Shown here: one piece after another, positions 1 through 10,347 of the stretch
Numbering within the stretch: position 1 is the first letter of the stretch
Layout of the letters: the number at the start of each line of letters is the position of its first letter
Assembly (NCBI GenBank): GCA_015501075.1
Contig: JADNYJ010000380.1
Location: 1 to 31,001 of the forward strand
From: Gymnopilus junonius
Taxonomy: Eukaryota; Basidiomycota; Agaricomycetes; Agaricales; Galerinaceae
Reading direction: 5' to 3'
DNA: 31,001 nt
The notes under the pieces: generated by a model
What the model saw: only the letters and a program-made list of their open reading frames with translations
The model's database searches: none
Told to the model about the DNA's origin: nothing
Program-made: the position numbers and the translations under genes

Positions 1-194
1 GCTCATATGCGGACAGTTCTTCCAATCGTCCTTGTCTACTCCGAACTCCTCAACAGTACGGGTACGAAATTCCGATAAGGTGGTAAATGTAGGTATTCTC
101 TTCTTGAAATCGAAATTAAGGGATATTCGACCGTCCTTCGTAACTCGTGCTATAGAATCGAGACCAGTTCCCTGCGAATTATACTTCGCATAAT
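1..194 (-). CDS. Sterol glucosyltransferase-like protein (GT1/GT28 type), N-terminal part, cut by window edge
   Basis: Reading leftwards from an acceptor ending TGTAG at 195, the minus strand stays open to the window edge. It encodes a stretch with ARVTKDGRISLNFDFKK, then VEEFGVDKDDWKNCPHMS. This resembles the region just before the GT28 N-terminal domain in fungal UDP-glucose:sterol glucosyltransferase-like proteins, which have a 'DGRIS...L', then 'V.EF.VD..DWK..P.M' pattern before the first nucleotide-sugar-fold strand. The catalytic domain itself lies outside the window, so the assignment rests on this lead-in only. The first exon is not settled. An ATG at 364 (minus) opens a short frame beginning MPSTTSISR, which could join through a GTATCC donor in phase 1, but that donor is poor. 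The same frame is also open a few codons upstream of 194. Family call moderate, exon border weak. Confidence 0.5.
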
Positions 195-666
195 CTACAG
201 AAAAGGTTGAGGAAGTTTGTTTAGACGCTTATATATTTGAATACGGGGAAGTACTTGCTAATAGTAGGATTCATTTGGGTCATATTCGGCGTGCCCTTCT
301 TGTCTTGGGGACTCTTTACGTCCGGAAGATCTTGGATACGAGATATCGATGTGGTAGAAGGCATGTTGGAAGGCAGCGAAAGTTTGAGGCAGGGGAATTG
401 TCCGATCTATCGACAATGTAATTTCCCTTGAGTCACTGCGTTAAATTTGAGGCGGGCATGACGGTGATAACGGTTAGACTGTATGCGAGCTAGAGAATCC
501 TTTGTGAAATCGTAGTAAGGCGCGCTACAGAGAACCCGAGTGCAGAGACGCGTTAAACCGCATAAATAGGAACGCGAATGACGGAGATTGTCCAGTTATG
601 ATCGAAAGTTGTCGGAATGCCGTCCCGAGTTGCTGAGTCAGCACCAACGCGTTCTGCTCGTCCGTC
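195..666. promoter_or_regulatory. Divergent region between the glucosyltransferase-like gene and PER1
   Basis: The two flanking genes point away from each other, so this stretch should hold the 5' UTRs and promoters of both. The minus side probably also holds the first exon and first intron of the glucosyltransferase-like gene (candidate ATG at 364). No clear TATA box was found upstream of PER1. A plus-strand frame at 237-431 starts with TTG, has no recognisable content and is taken as chance. Confidence 0.4.
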
Positions 667-1762
667 ATGCTCACAACATCCGCTATTCTCCCTAGGCTCC
701 TCGTAATCTTAATTCTCTCGCTCTCCGTCTATGCATCCTCAGGCGACCGTTCCCCTGAGTACACCCAGTGCACGGGCCTGTGCATCGCCGAGCGATGTTC
801 GCAATCAGACTCCGAATTCTCCCTCTCCTTGCCACTCCGTCTAACGCGTTGGACATGCATCGACGACTGTAAATACCGGTGCATGCATGAAATCACTTCT
901 AAGCAAATTCAGCTCGGGGAACGAGTGCACCAGTACCATGGAAAATGGCCCTTTTGGCGGCTTTGGGGCATGCAAGAGCCTGCTTCTGTTGCATTTTCTC
1001 TGTTGAACCTTTGGGCGCATGCCAGAGGTGCAGCAAAGGTTAAGAAAAAGGTACCACAGTACCATCCTATGAGATCTTATTATTTGTTCTGGTCGGTGGT
1101 CAGTATGAATGCTTGGATGTGGTCTTCAATTTTCCACACACGAGGTCCGTAATTCGGTATGAGTATCATTCCGAGTTATTGACATTCAAAAATTTCTAGA
1201 TCTCCCTTTCACTGAAAAGATGGATTACTTCTCAGCAGCTCTTGCTATCATGTACGCCCTATACTACACCATCATTCGCCTCTTCCACCTGTACGAGCCC
1301 CAATCCGCACCCCGCCTCACCCCACTCTCTTCCAAATCAAAATCCCAAAAAACTCGCAAAGTCTTGGCTGTAGTCTGCACTCTATCTTACGTCGCACATG
1401 TTTCCTATCTTACCCTCCTCCCTCGATTCGACTACACCTACAACATGGCCTTTAACCTCACTCTGGGGCTACTTCACAATGCACTGTGGGCCACATACGC
1501 CTTGCCTGCTTCAATAAATCTAATGAAGAGGTTTCCTTCGCGCCCGAAATCATACAGGCCAGATTTTATTGGAAAATCAGGCGCGTTTGTCTTCCTGACG
1601 ACTGCTGCTACCGGGTTGGAGCTGTTCGATTTCCCGCCTTGGGCGAGGACGATTGATGCACATGCTTTGTGGCATTTATCTACTGTCCCTATCGCCCTGC
1701 TGTGGTACGACTTTTTGGTCGAGGACTCCCTTGATCCCAGCTGGCGAGAACTGAAGGCGTAG
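667..1762 (+). CDS. PER1: Per1-like protein (PGAP3 family), GPI-anchor lipid remodelling in the ER
   Basis: Two exons, 667-1144 and 1200-1762, joined in phase 1 across a 55-nt GTCCGT...CTAG intron, give a 346-residue protein, normal for the family. An N-terminal signal peptide (LLVILILSLSVYASS) is followed by the Cys-rich lumenal part (YTQCTGLC, RWTCIDDCKYRC). Several membrane segments follow with the CREST-superfamily signature residues: SSIFHTRD, which crosses the splice site, then HNALW and DAHALWHL with the paired His. Per1 acts in the ER membrane, where it removes the sn-2 acyl chain from GPI anchors before saturated lipid is added. The splice join restores the highly conserved FHTRD motif exactly, which fixes the intron. 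The gene looks intact. Confidence 0.93.
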
Positions 1763-2148
1763 GTTTGGTAGGTTACAGCTACATTATTATTATTTATGCG
1801 TTTGTGAGTCGCTACCTTCTTTGATGCCCTGGTTTTATCGTGTTACTGAGCCGTGTATTTCATCAAATCACGCCACTTGCAATATTCAAGCTGCTCCAAA
1901 ATCACCGTATTCCAGCCTTGCGCCCTCGCACGTGTATTATACATGTTCTGTCTGTCCTTCAGTCAATGATATCCACGTCACTTGATACGCAATGGACGGC
2001 GTTTACGCCAGGTGCCCTCTACACTTGCATCTTTCCTCCTTTTTGTATAGGCAACACGCGCTTCAACAAAAAAAAAGCAAATCGCAAGTGCTCGATATTG
2101 GTATCTCAGCGCATACACGCTGTTGCAAATTACCAGTCGAGGCAAACC
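1763..2148. other. Intergenic, convergent 3' ends
   Basis: This stretch separates the stop of PER1 from the stop of the minus-strand TPR-CHAT pseudogene. It is AT-rich just after PER1 (an ATTATTATTATTTATG run) and holds an A9 run near 2070. The small plus-strand frames here start without ATG and show nothing recognisable. Confidence 0.4.
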
Positions 2149-4579
2149 CTACAGTCCATAATGAACATAAGGAACCCATGCAAGTAAGCCCTCGTCCGTG
2201 TCTCCAAATTCCTTTCGGATCTCGTTCGTGGCATAATGAAGAGCATGTGCTGCACCATCGCTGCTCAAACGATGCCCTTTCGCATTACTATGCAAACCAG
2301 TCTCTTCGTCAGCAACCAGCTTCGAATAAAAATGTTCTGCAATCTTAGGCGCCACCGAATCCGAAATAGACTACATTGTCGCAACCACACCCCGATATCC
2401 AGCCGCCAACATCCCTGCTGCCAAATGAACAGCTTCTTCCGATAACTTCTCGTCGCCTGTGCTGGTCTGACATGCCGCCAAGAATGCGAGGTCCGCTCGA
2501 GCTAAATTTTGCTTTATAATTGTCGATAGTTCAAGTGGTCCATCGTAAAGGTGAAAGGCGCTTTTAAGGGCTTCTGTGGTATCCTGGTTGGCATGGCAAG
2601 CAAAGTGGATACAGCTATATGCATCCATCTGCTGGTCCCTTCCTCAACGGTAGCAACCTTCCGTTCCAAGCATAGATGTCGTACGTTGTAGGTGTTAAGG
2701 AGCCGTCCTATTGCTTGAACTTCTGTGGATGCGCCTGGAATCGGTCGTTGACCAGGTGTATCTGGCTGACTGATCATAACGAGCCCCGTGTTAGAAACGT
2801 CAACTTCTCTAGGACGTTTGACCCGTTCGATCAATGCACTAACGGAAGGGATGTAAGATGATATGGCAAAATCCGAGAGGGTTGTAGAGTGCCCGTCGTC
2901 ATGGATCCCCGCTGCATGGACCGGAAGAAACGCAAGTGGTCCAGTTAAACACCACCAAATTCTCAATTTCTCTGCCAGTGGCAGCTACGATTAGAGTTGA
3001 GTGCATTACATATGGCCGCATTCGGATTCACACTCACGGCAAGTTCAAGTTTGTCAAGAATTGGCTTAACCAAAAATTTCCATAATTGACTGAGGACATC
3101 TTTGATTACACTTTTGGCTTCCGAGTGCACTGCGGGGCGCATTCCGCGGTCCTTGTGATCACTCTCAGATCCACGATCCCGGACTCCAATATGACGGAGA
3201 TACGTATGTAAAGAAATGCGGAAGTTGTCTGCTTTTTCATATGAAAAATCAGGTAGAGGGACATGTATAGGTATCTTGTGGCCAAGCATAAGCAGCAATG
3301 CGTCGGAGCGGTCCTGATGGATATTGATAATAACCACAAGGCCTCTTTCAGGAAGGCCTCGCATTAGGTCTGAGCATGTTGATGGAAGGAAGAAGCTTTC
3401 GAAACCACGAATGGAGCGAATTCTTTCGATGAGTTTATCACATTGCTTTGCAAGTTCGACATGGGACGTAGCTTCATCCCTTGGTGGCGTCTGGATCGTC
3501 GTAATTTCCTCTGGGAATGCAGCTGGCTCTGAACGAGATCCAGCATACTCCAATGCTTTTGAAACTTTCAAGAATTCATCAGCCAGGGCCGGATTGCATG
3601 TCTGAAGGTCGTCCAAAGGGGTCCGGAATTTGTTTAGTTGGCTCCATACAAGGCATCGGCCCTGTTCAAGCCACTCCAAAGCCAAATGAGGTCGTCCGAG
3701 TTCTAACGCAGCAGCAGCAGCAGAAACCGATAATTCGGAGATATCGAGGAGATAGGTGTAGCGTTTCTGAATGGTATGCTCCAAACCAGCGACTTGGGAA
3801 GCAATACGAAGGGCGTTGCTCCAAGCTTGCAGCAGCTCCACTGAATCTACTTTTTTGGCGAAGGAGGCCCATTTCTTTGCATTGAGGCGAAGCTCTTTTG
3901 AAGGCGATCCTAATTGGGAAGTAGAAAAGCGGCGAAAACTAATGGTAGCCACTTGAATACTAGCAAGCTCTTGTGAATGTTCAAAGCAAAGCTGTAACGC
4001 ATCCAACATGTTTTTGCTGAAGCGAGAACTGTCTGGATATCTGTATTTCTCACTGAGTCTGACTGCTTCCTGGTGTGCATGCACTGCATCGGAAATGTCA
4101 TTGAGCTGGTTGGTGCGTTGGAAGAGACGCTTTAATGAATTCCCGAGATTGTCCTGTAAGGTAGGTTTGTCTCTATGGTCATCTGGAATCAGACTGATTG
4201 CTCTCCTCTGGACGGATATTGCTTCGGAAATGTCGCTGAGGTCTCCTGTATTTTCGAAGTGATGCATTAGCGAGAGTCCGAAGTGGGTCAAGAAACCAGG
4301 CAAGTCGGTGTGGCCATCTGGAGTAAGTTGAACTGCTATTCTTTCGTGTGATATGGCTTCCAAAATATCATTGGCATCTCCTGTAAGCTCAAATCGAGCC
4401 GTCAGAGCCTTTCCTAGATCGGAGAGAAGCCTCGGTAGACCGTCATGCTCCTGTGTTGTAAGGTCGACTGCGTCCTTGAAAGACGAGATCGCCTCTGAGA
4501 TATCTGCTAGATCTCCGATGGATTGAAAACGAAGGATAGATGACTTTCCAGGATTGTAAAGACAATCGCCATTCTGCAT
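2149..4579 (-). pseudogene. TPR-CHAT domain protein (caspase-like fold), disrupted by a frameshift and a stop
   Basis: A 5' exon (3038-4579, ATG at 4579) carries about four degenerate TPR-like repeats of the 'GDLSDISEAIS..RRAI.L.PDDHRDKP' type. An alpha-helical linker with ALEWLEQGRCLVWSQLNK follows. A 53-nt intron (2985-3037, GTGAGT...GTAG) joins in phase 0 to LPLAEKLRIWWCLTGPLAF, the start of the CHAT domain. Both catalytic elements are still present: IHFACHA (His) and FLAACQT (Cys). The gene is broken twice. Near 2630-2645 the frame shifts by one base between KVATVEE and MDAYSCIHFACHA. At 2371-2373 TAG stands where the family has Trp (VATMW-SI). The tail APKIAEHF...LLAWVPYVHYGL then runs to 2149. 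No intron of usable size bypasses either lesion. The N-terminus may be short, since relatives often have more TPRs; a GAATGCAG just inside 4579 could be an acceptor. Confidence 0.85.
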
Positions 4580-5683
4580 TCCAGCAATGTTCAAATTGAA
4601 GGTGGAGGCCTATCTATTGGCCTTGTCTTGATTCTTTATTTGAAATTCGTGTTGGGGTTCGTTCTACAAGCCAGGAGCCTGTGTATACTCGGTCCTTGCC
4701 TTAGCACCAAGCGTTGACCCTGTTGACACCAAGAGCCAAATCATCACAGCCTCGCCAATGTCACGGCGATCCCCGATTGAATAACCGCTCTGAGAATAGA
4801 TAGACGGGCGCCACTAGCGCTCAGCTCAGTTTTCATACTCTTGCACTCTCGATCATGTGTACAGAACATAACTATGCTTATATCGACAGAAAAAATAAAC
4901 AAGCGAGTTCTTTCTTTACATATACATCTATATCTGTGTGATGTTCCTTTTATTCCAAGTATTCAAGTTTTAAATTTAGTGGACTTATATCAAGGTTGGT
5001 TACTCGACTTGAAAGTAGTGCTTCAAGTTATTCATAGACTACACATAAAGCAGCCATATGTCGGATTATTTGTAGCACTATTTGGGAGCCCGATGTTGAC
5101 TCTCACTTGCATCAAATGTTCTAGAAATCATTGATCCTTAATTATACACTATACTCTCTTGTCTTTGGCTAGCCGATCGACACGACATGTTCCTTGTCCA
5201 TTACCACATTGGCATAGAATAGAAGTATTCAAGTGATGAGCAATGAAAATGCACTGAATCTCCACGAAATGCCAACATTGAATCGAGGGAACGCATCATG
5301 TGGATGTTTTTGCCCTCCAGTAGCCTGCTACTGCTGCTTGTCGGACTTGTGCCTCCTGCATTATAGAACATCATGAGTGCATTACATTCATTGATTCTTC
5401 AAATAAAAATCGTACCCAATGCTTTAGTTGCAAGTATGTATGTAAATGAAGAAGTAGCTCATAATTAGCTTGAGCTCGGCACCGTCGGGGAAATGACCGT
5501 GCACTTTCTTCAATCTGACAGGATCGACCAAAAATGACTCGACCAATACCCAGGCGTGACGTACAAAGATGCTCGTCTCAGAAACCTTGCACCAGAGTCC
5601 CATCTTTTTACTGTCAACCTACTTCAACTCGATTCTTAAACTGCAAGACAGCTCTGTAAATTAGCAATAGAAAAAAAACTGCC
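4580..5683. other. Long AT-rich intergenic region
   Basis: About 1.1 kb between two divergent genes. No conserved protein segment was found on either strand. The open frame at 4841-5134 starts with a non-ATG codon, is AT-rich and has no recognisable motif. The stretch next to 5684 should contain the promoter of the first exonuclease gene, and the stretch next to 4579 either the promoter or lost upstream exons of the TPR-CHAT relic. Confidence 0.4.
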
Positions 5684-6465
5684 ATGCCTGTCACCGTCGT
5701 GCCCCGTCCCTCCGCCAACCCCACAGCACAGAGCAGCAGCGACAATGGTACCACCCTCCGATACCTCCTCATCCTAGATTTCGAAGCATCGTGCTGGGAG
5801 TCAGGCTCAGACGTCAACCAGGAGATTATTGAATTCCCTACTCTCCTTTATAACATCCAAGAGCGCAAGGTGGAGGCTACATTCCACAAATATGTGAAGC
5901 CCATACAGGATCCCAAACTGAGCGAATTCTGTACCAAGTTGACTGGGATCACGCATGTAGGATTTAGTTATGCCCTCTTGCGTTCCGAACATTTGTGCCT
6001 GATGTTCCAGTCAAGGAAACAGTCGATGGTGCCGAAACCTTCCCGACTGTCTGGAGGAGCTTCCTTGCTTTCCTCGATGAGCATGGCGTACTCCAAGACC
6101 CAGCATCATATGTATTCTTATGTTGCGGTGACTGGGACATGAAAACGATGCTCCCGAAGCAACTTGATTATGAAGGCTCTAAAAACTCCAATCTGCAGCC
6201 CCTACCTCCCTTGCTCACTGAGAGATGGATAAACGTTAAAAAAGTATTCCAGCGCAAGAACCACGGTAGACAGGCGAAGGGAATGGTAGGGATGCTACAT
6301 CAGCTGAAATTGAAGCTCGAGGGGAGGCATCATTCTGGAATTGATGATTGCAAAAATATCGCGAGGATTGTGGAGAGGTTGCAAAGTAGTTGTGGGTGGA
6401 CGCCTGGTGCGGACGGAGGGGAATTCACGAGGGGGATGCCGCCGAGACGACGTAATAGAACATAA
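5684..6465 (+). CDS. DEDDh 3'-5' exonuclease, ERI1-like (copy A)
   Basis: Two exons, 5684-5956 and 6016-6465, joined in phase 0 across a 59-nt intron (GTAGGA...TCAAG), give 240 residues. The acceptor was chosen by comparison with copy B: both then read LTGI(T/S)(H/Q)-ETVD. All DEDDh elements are visible: exo I LDFEASCWE (Asp32, Glu34), exo II in FLCCGDWDMKTML, and exo III HHSGIDDCKN with the general-base His and metal-binding Asp. The EIIEFP motif after exo I and the KYVKP..DPKLSEFC stretch match the ERI1/Snipper-type RNase T-like clade, which trims RNA 3' ends (histone mRNA, 5.8S rRNA, small RNAs). There is no SAP domain, so the target cannot be told. It is the first of a tandem pair on the same strand. 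Confidence 0.88.
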
Positions 6466-6847
6466 GGTTTGAAGGGTTCGTATCCAGGGACTATTATGTG
6501 CAATGTTGGGTAGACGTGCCTGGATTCTATGCGCCGCTGTATGTAGCCTGGATGAGGCTCGAGGATAATGGAAACTAAGCAAAACAAAACATTAGTAGGT
6601 CTGACCTCCAACCTATGTACATGAAAGCCGTTTTGAAGCCTGCAGTGGGCGCAGAAATAATAATATAGCAAAAGAAGAACAGCTGCAGTTGACGCTTGCT
6701 CAACTGCAGTATCAATTATGGCAATTAGCCGCCTGTGGAAAGAAATATCTTGGTCTGGGAAATGACGACCGGACCGTGTGCTGCGTTGGGTTTGACGCCA
6801 ATGACTCATGCATCTTTCCTTGAATTAGCCATCCCCTTGATACCGGC
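6466..6847 (+). other. Spacer between the two exonuclease genes
   Basis: This 382-bp stretch lies between the stop of copy A and the ATG of copy B, so it should hold the terminator of the first and the promoter of the second. It contains a short direct echo, GCAGTTGACGCTTGCTCAAC then CTGCAGTATC, but no gene. The overlapping frames on both strands have no recognisable content. Confidence 0.35.
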
Positions 6848-7638
6848 ATGGCAGTGTTCCTACGACGAGCATCAACCTCTGCCGGACTCGGAAGGAACGG
6901 TGCCAGCACCTTGCAGTACCTCCTCGTCCTAGACTTTGAAGCTACCTGTTGGGAATCAGGTACCCGCAAGAACCAAGAGATCATCGAATTTCCTACCCTT
7001 CTCTATGATATCAAAGAGAAAAGTGTGCAGGCTACGTTCCATAAATATGTCAGGCCGCTGCAGGACCCCAAGCTGAGCGAGTTTTGTATGGAATTAACGG
7101 GGATATCGCAGGTGCGTTTGGATTTTGGCAGGTTGGGGCCTCGACTATATATCGCAGCTGAGCGCTGACATGCCTCTCATTTTGTTTGAAGGAAACGGTG
7201 GATGACGCAGAGCCCTTCCCGTCCGTGTGGAGAAGTTTCCATACCTTCCTCGAACAACACGAGGTCTTTAAAGACCCCTCTGCATACTCTTTCCTCTGCT
7301 GTGGCGACTGGGACATCAGATCCATGCTCCCCACCCAACTCGCCTATGAAGCCTCAGTCTTCAAGGATCCAGACGCCCTCCAAGTTCAGCTCCTACGGCC
7401 CCCACTTGGCGACAGATGGATAAACATAAAGAAAGTGCTGCAAAAAAGACACCAGCTAAAACACGCGAAGGGGATGATGGGCATGCTGAGTCGGTTGGGG
7501 ATCAGTCATGAGGAGAGACATCATTCGGGGATTGACGATGCGAGGAACATTGCAAGGATTGTGCAGAAGATGCAGGAGGACGGGTGGAAGCCTAGTCCAC
7601 AGGATTTTACGTGGATGTCTGGTTCGCCCAGGACTTGA
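6848..7638 (+). CDS. DEDDh 3'-5' exonuclease, ERI1-like (copy B)
   Basis: Two exons, 6848-7111 and 7192-7638, are joined in phase 0 by an 80-nt intron (GTGCGT...TGAAG) at exactly the position used in copy A. They give 236 residues. The catalytic set is complete: LDFEATCWE (exo I), FLCCGDWDIRSML (exo II) and HHSGIDDARN (exo III). It is clearly a tandem duplicate of copy A. They share EIIEFPTLLYDI, FHKYV(K/R)P, DPKLSEFC, RWIN(V/I)KKV and the AKGM(V/M)GML block. They differ mainly at the N-terminus and in a linker after the exo II region, which is longer in copy B (YEASVFKDPDALQVQLL). Both copies are open with conserved splice sites, so both are probably functional. The substrate is unknown. Confidence 0.88.
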
Positions 7639-7946
7639 GGTTGAGGGAAGCCGGTGTGTTTTTGGTGTGATTACAATTTGAAAGGAACCTCTTGAACGCG
7701 TTGATCCAGAAAGAGTGCGAATGACAAAAATAGATTAGAACTTGAACTCCGCCACCGCTTGACCTTGTCCTTTGATTCTCTTGGTTTCTTTATATCCTTT
7801 CATTAGGCCACTTCGTGATAAAGGCCTCCAGTTCTATGTATTGCCGACTGTCTCGATCTTTTTCAGATGATGATCTCGTGCATTATCATAGCCAGAACAA
7901 GGCTAAATGGCGCAATCCTCTCACCATTCCCACTGCTTCATGTTCT

Positions 7947-7953
7947 TATAAAT
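7947..7953 (+). promoter_or_regulatory. TATA box of the first glyoxalase-like gene copy
   Basis: TATAAAT lies about 55 bp upstream of the ATG at 8006. A TATAAAA sits at a similar place (about 70 bp) before the third copy at 10348, which supports a shared core promoter layout in this tandem family. Confidence 0.5.
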
Positions 7954-8005
7954 CCTAGTCTTTCTGCTGTTACCACCACCTAGCTGCATTAAATTGAGAG
8001 ACGCG

Positions 8006-9008
8006 ATGCCGGTTAACACCCGAACGCTCGATCACATCGTACACTTGACCCCTCCTGGTTCTCTCGAGGAGACATCGAAGCAGTGGCGCGAGCTCGGATT
8101 CCAGTCAGTCTCTTCCTCTCATTTCCTTCAATGATCCTGCTTATTGAGATGATACACCCACAGGGTACTTCCAGGTGGTGTGCACACAGATGGATTAACA
8201 GAGAACGCTCTTGTTGTAAGCCATCTCCCTGCTTTTACCAGATCGACCTTGAAATGTCAATTTGTACACCCAGGTCCTCAGTGACGGCGTCTACATCGAA
8301 CTCATCTCGTTCACACATCCCGCTTCACACTACCCCCCAGGCTCCCCTGCGCGCATAAAGCGCGACAACCACAGATGGGGGCACCTCCCTTATGGTTGGA
8401 TCGATTTCGCGTTCCTCGGCACCGGATCCCGCGCTCCAGGCGAAAGCATCTCAGAAACCATCAACGAGCGAAGCAAGAAGGAAGGTACCGGGGTCGAATA
8501 TACCCCCGAGGTAGATGGCGGGCGCACGAGGGCAGATGGGGTAGTATTGAAGTGGTTGATCAACTCCGTGAAGAGTGGAGAGGAGAAGGTACTGCCGTTC
8601 TTCTGCGGAGACGTCACACCGAGGAAGTTGAGGGTGCCCAGCGATCCGCCTGAAAATACCGTCCATCCTTCCGGTGCTCTAGGAATTGCACACGTGCACA
8701 TCCTAGCCGAACCCTCGTCATTCAACGAGACTGCACGCAGATCACCTCCGTCCTTGGCCCAGCTCAACTTCATTTGTGACCCATGGTGCTCCTTCACTTT
8801 ATTGGAATTTAGACACGCAGGGAGCCAAATTTACCGATGATGCTCAGCTTTGTGCTCAGCACGCCGCCCATTGGGAAGGAGGAGGAGGCTTTTGTGCAGG
8901 GTTTTAGGCAAGGGGATTTATGAGGTTAGGTTCTTTTTGAAAGTGGACGATGAGACGCCAGACAGTCAGAGGACACCTTATGGGAGAATTGGATGGGTGA
9001 TTGTATAG
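8006..9008 (+). pseudogene. Glyoxalase-like domain protein, copy 1, frameshifted in the C-terminal third
   Basis: Exons 8006-8103, 8164-8215 and 8274 onward join in phases 2 and 0. They read MPVNTRTLDHIVHLTPPGS, then FQVLPGGVHTDGLTENALV, then VLSDGVYIELISFTHP, and continue with GWIDFAFLG, VLKWLINS and FFCGDV. This is the vicinal-oxygen-chelate type glyoxalase-like domain (Glyoxalase_3 group) common in fungi. The sense frame breaks near 8735: QITSVLGPAQ continues one base out of frame. Later family segments (WNLDT, VLSTPPIGKEEEAFVQ, GKGIYEVRFFLKVDD, RTPYGRIGWV) appear in alternating frames up to a stop at 9006-9008. Read as it stands, the gene ends at 8840 with 238 residues, against 308 in copy 3. 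A truncated product is possible, but loss of function is more likely. Confidence 0.8.
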
Positions 9009-9264
9009 TGATTGCTCTGTGATAACACTCTGATTTTAAATCCGTGGTGCATGGCGCATACGTGAGGAATATCTATTTCGGTAGCGTGCCTATGGCTTTT
9101 GTGGCGCAGAGTGTATTAGACCAGTCAAAGGCCAGTGCAAAAAAAAACCGGCAAGATTTAAGCACAAGTGCCAGTCAAACTTGACTTGAACGATGCAGGA
9201 AAATCCATTCTACCGTTCTGAAGGACAGTGAGCTGAATGAACTATTTTGATGGATTATTAGGGG

Positions 9265-10005
9265 TTGAGGCTTCCCGAGAATGATGGACAGTTGAATTGC
9301 AATACCACTTGTCAATTCCAACGGCCAATGTTTGACATTCTGATTTTGATGAGGTTCTTCAAATACAGTCTATCGGTTGATATTGACGTTATTACTGATC
9401 CGATAGAACCTGGTGATAGTCGAAGAGCGTGTGGGCATGCCATTGCGAATTATGCAGTCCACGGAGTGATATTCTCAGAGTGCATTCCGGGTGCATTTCA
9501 CGACATGATCATAATAATCGTGGTTGAAGGTGTCCGGAAGGTCTGGTTTTCTATGGTCAACCAAACGATAGCAGCGGGATCGAGTACGTTCTGGAAGTAG
9601 ACGGCGAGGGACGAGAACAGGCGATGTGGTTTTAAAGTGGGGGGATCAGCGCAGAATCGGTCCAGGTTACCTTTCTTTTCTGGAGACGTCACATATGCCG
9701 AGGAAGCTGAGGATGCTCAGCGACCCACCAGGAAATAGGTTCATACATCCAGCGGCAATAGGCATCGCGTATATAGTCGAACTCTCTTCATTCGAAGAAG
9801 CTTCAAGCCAGCCCACTCAGTCGGTGGCGACAAGACAATTTCAATTCTCGCAGAGCGTGCAAAGCTACTTGGGAGCTAGACGCACACTCAGTACGTCTTG
9901 CAGGGAGGAAGGGTAATTCAAGGATTTATGAAGTTGGGCTCCTTGTGAAAGGAGCGACGTATGCCGGAGAGAGGGAGCCCGTCTTTTGGGAAATTTGTCT
10001 GGGTC
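9265..10005 (+). pseudogene. Glyoxalase-like domain relic, copy 2
   Basis: Scattered fragments of the same family lie in the same order but in several frames. They are GIEYVLEVDGEG followed by VVLKW (about 9575-9640), MPRKLRMLSDPPGN then AIGIAYIVELSSFEEAS (about 9690-9810), RIYEVGLLVKG (about 9925-9955), and finally GKFVWV ending near 10005, matching GRIGWV/GKISWV of its neighbours. The 5' end is unclear: a weak match to the second exon (RLPENDGQLN) starts near 9265, and no first exon is recognisable. It is the middle and most decayed member of the tandem series. The left border is approximate. Confidence 0.65.
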
Positions 10006-10273
10006 CCTCGAATGCGAGAGAGTAAGACTAAAATTATGGTGGTCGTTCAGAATCAGAGATCTACGTGTGCGACAAAAATAGATCAACCAACTTTCCTCTG
10101 GCCCCTCATTTCAATGATCCCCATTGCCTGCAGATTTTGGCTTGAAAGCCTGTAAATCATAACGTGTGCTTAGTAAATCTGACATCGCTAAAATCTCAAG
10201 GAAGGAGATCAACTTGGAAGTATGGATGGCGCAATCCTCTGTCTTGATTTCTTCCCAGTCCCCACTTCCTGTG

Positions 10274-10280
10274 TATAAAA
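10274..10280 (+). promoter_or_regulatory. TATA box of the third glyoxalase-like gene copy
   Basis: TATAAAA lies about 70 bp before the ATG at 10348, matching the placement of the TATA box in front of copy 1. Confidence 0.55.
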
Positions 10281-10347
10281 GGACGGAAGTGGGTTCTGAA
10301 ATCTGAGAACCCGCTTCTCTTCCCCATCTTCAGCTTCTTGAAAGACG

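Noticed and set aside
2629..2660. A 20-nt GT...AG stretch that could splice out the TPR-CHAT frameshift
   Set aside because: It would restore the phase, but 20 nt is too short for a spliceosomal intron and it would remove a conserved segment (VEE...).
2963..3037. Apparent frame break between the TPR part and the CHAT part
   Set aside because: A canonical 53-nt intron (GTGAGT...GTAG, 2985-3037) joins both parts in phase 0 and restores the LRIWWCLTGPLAF lead-in, so this is not a lesion.
4841..5134. 97-codon plus-strand frame in the AT-rich gap
   Set aside because: It starts at a non-ATG codon and has AT-biased composition, no motif and no partner exons.
8390..8797. 135-codon minus-strand frame opposite glyoxalase-like copy 1
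   Set aside because: It is a shadow of the plus-strand exon, which carries clear family motifs.
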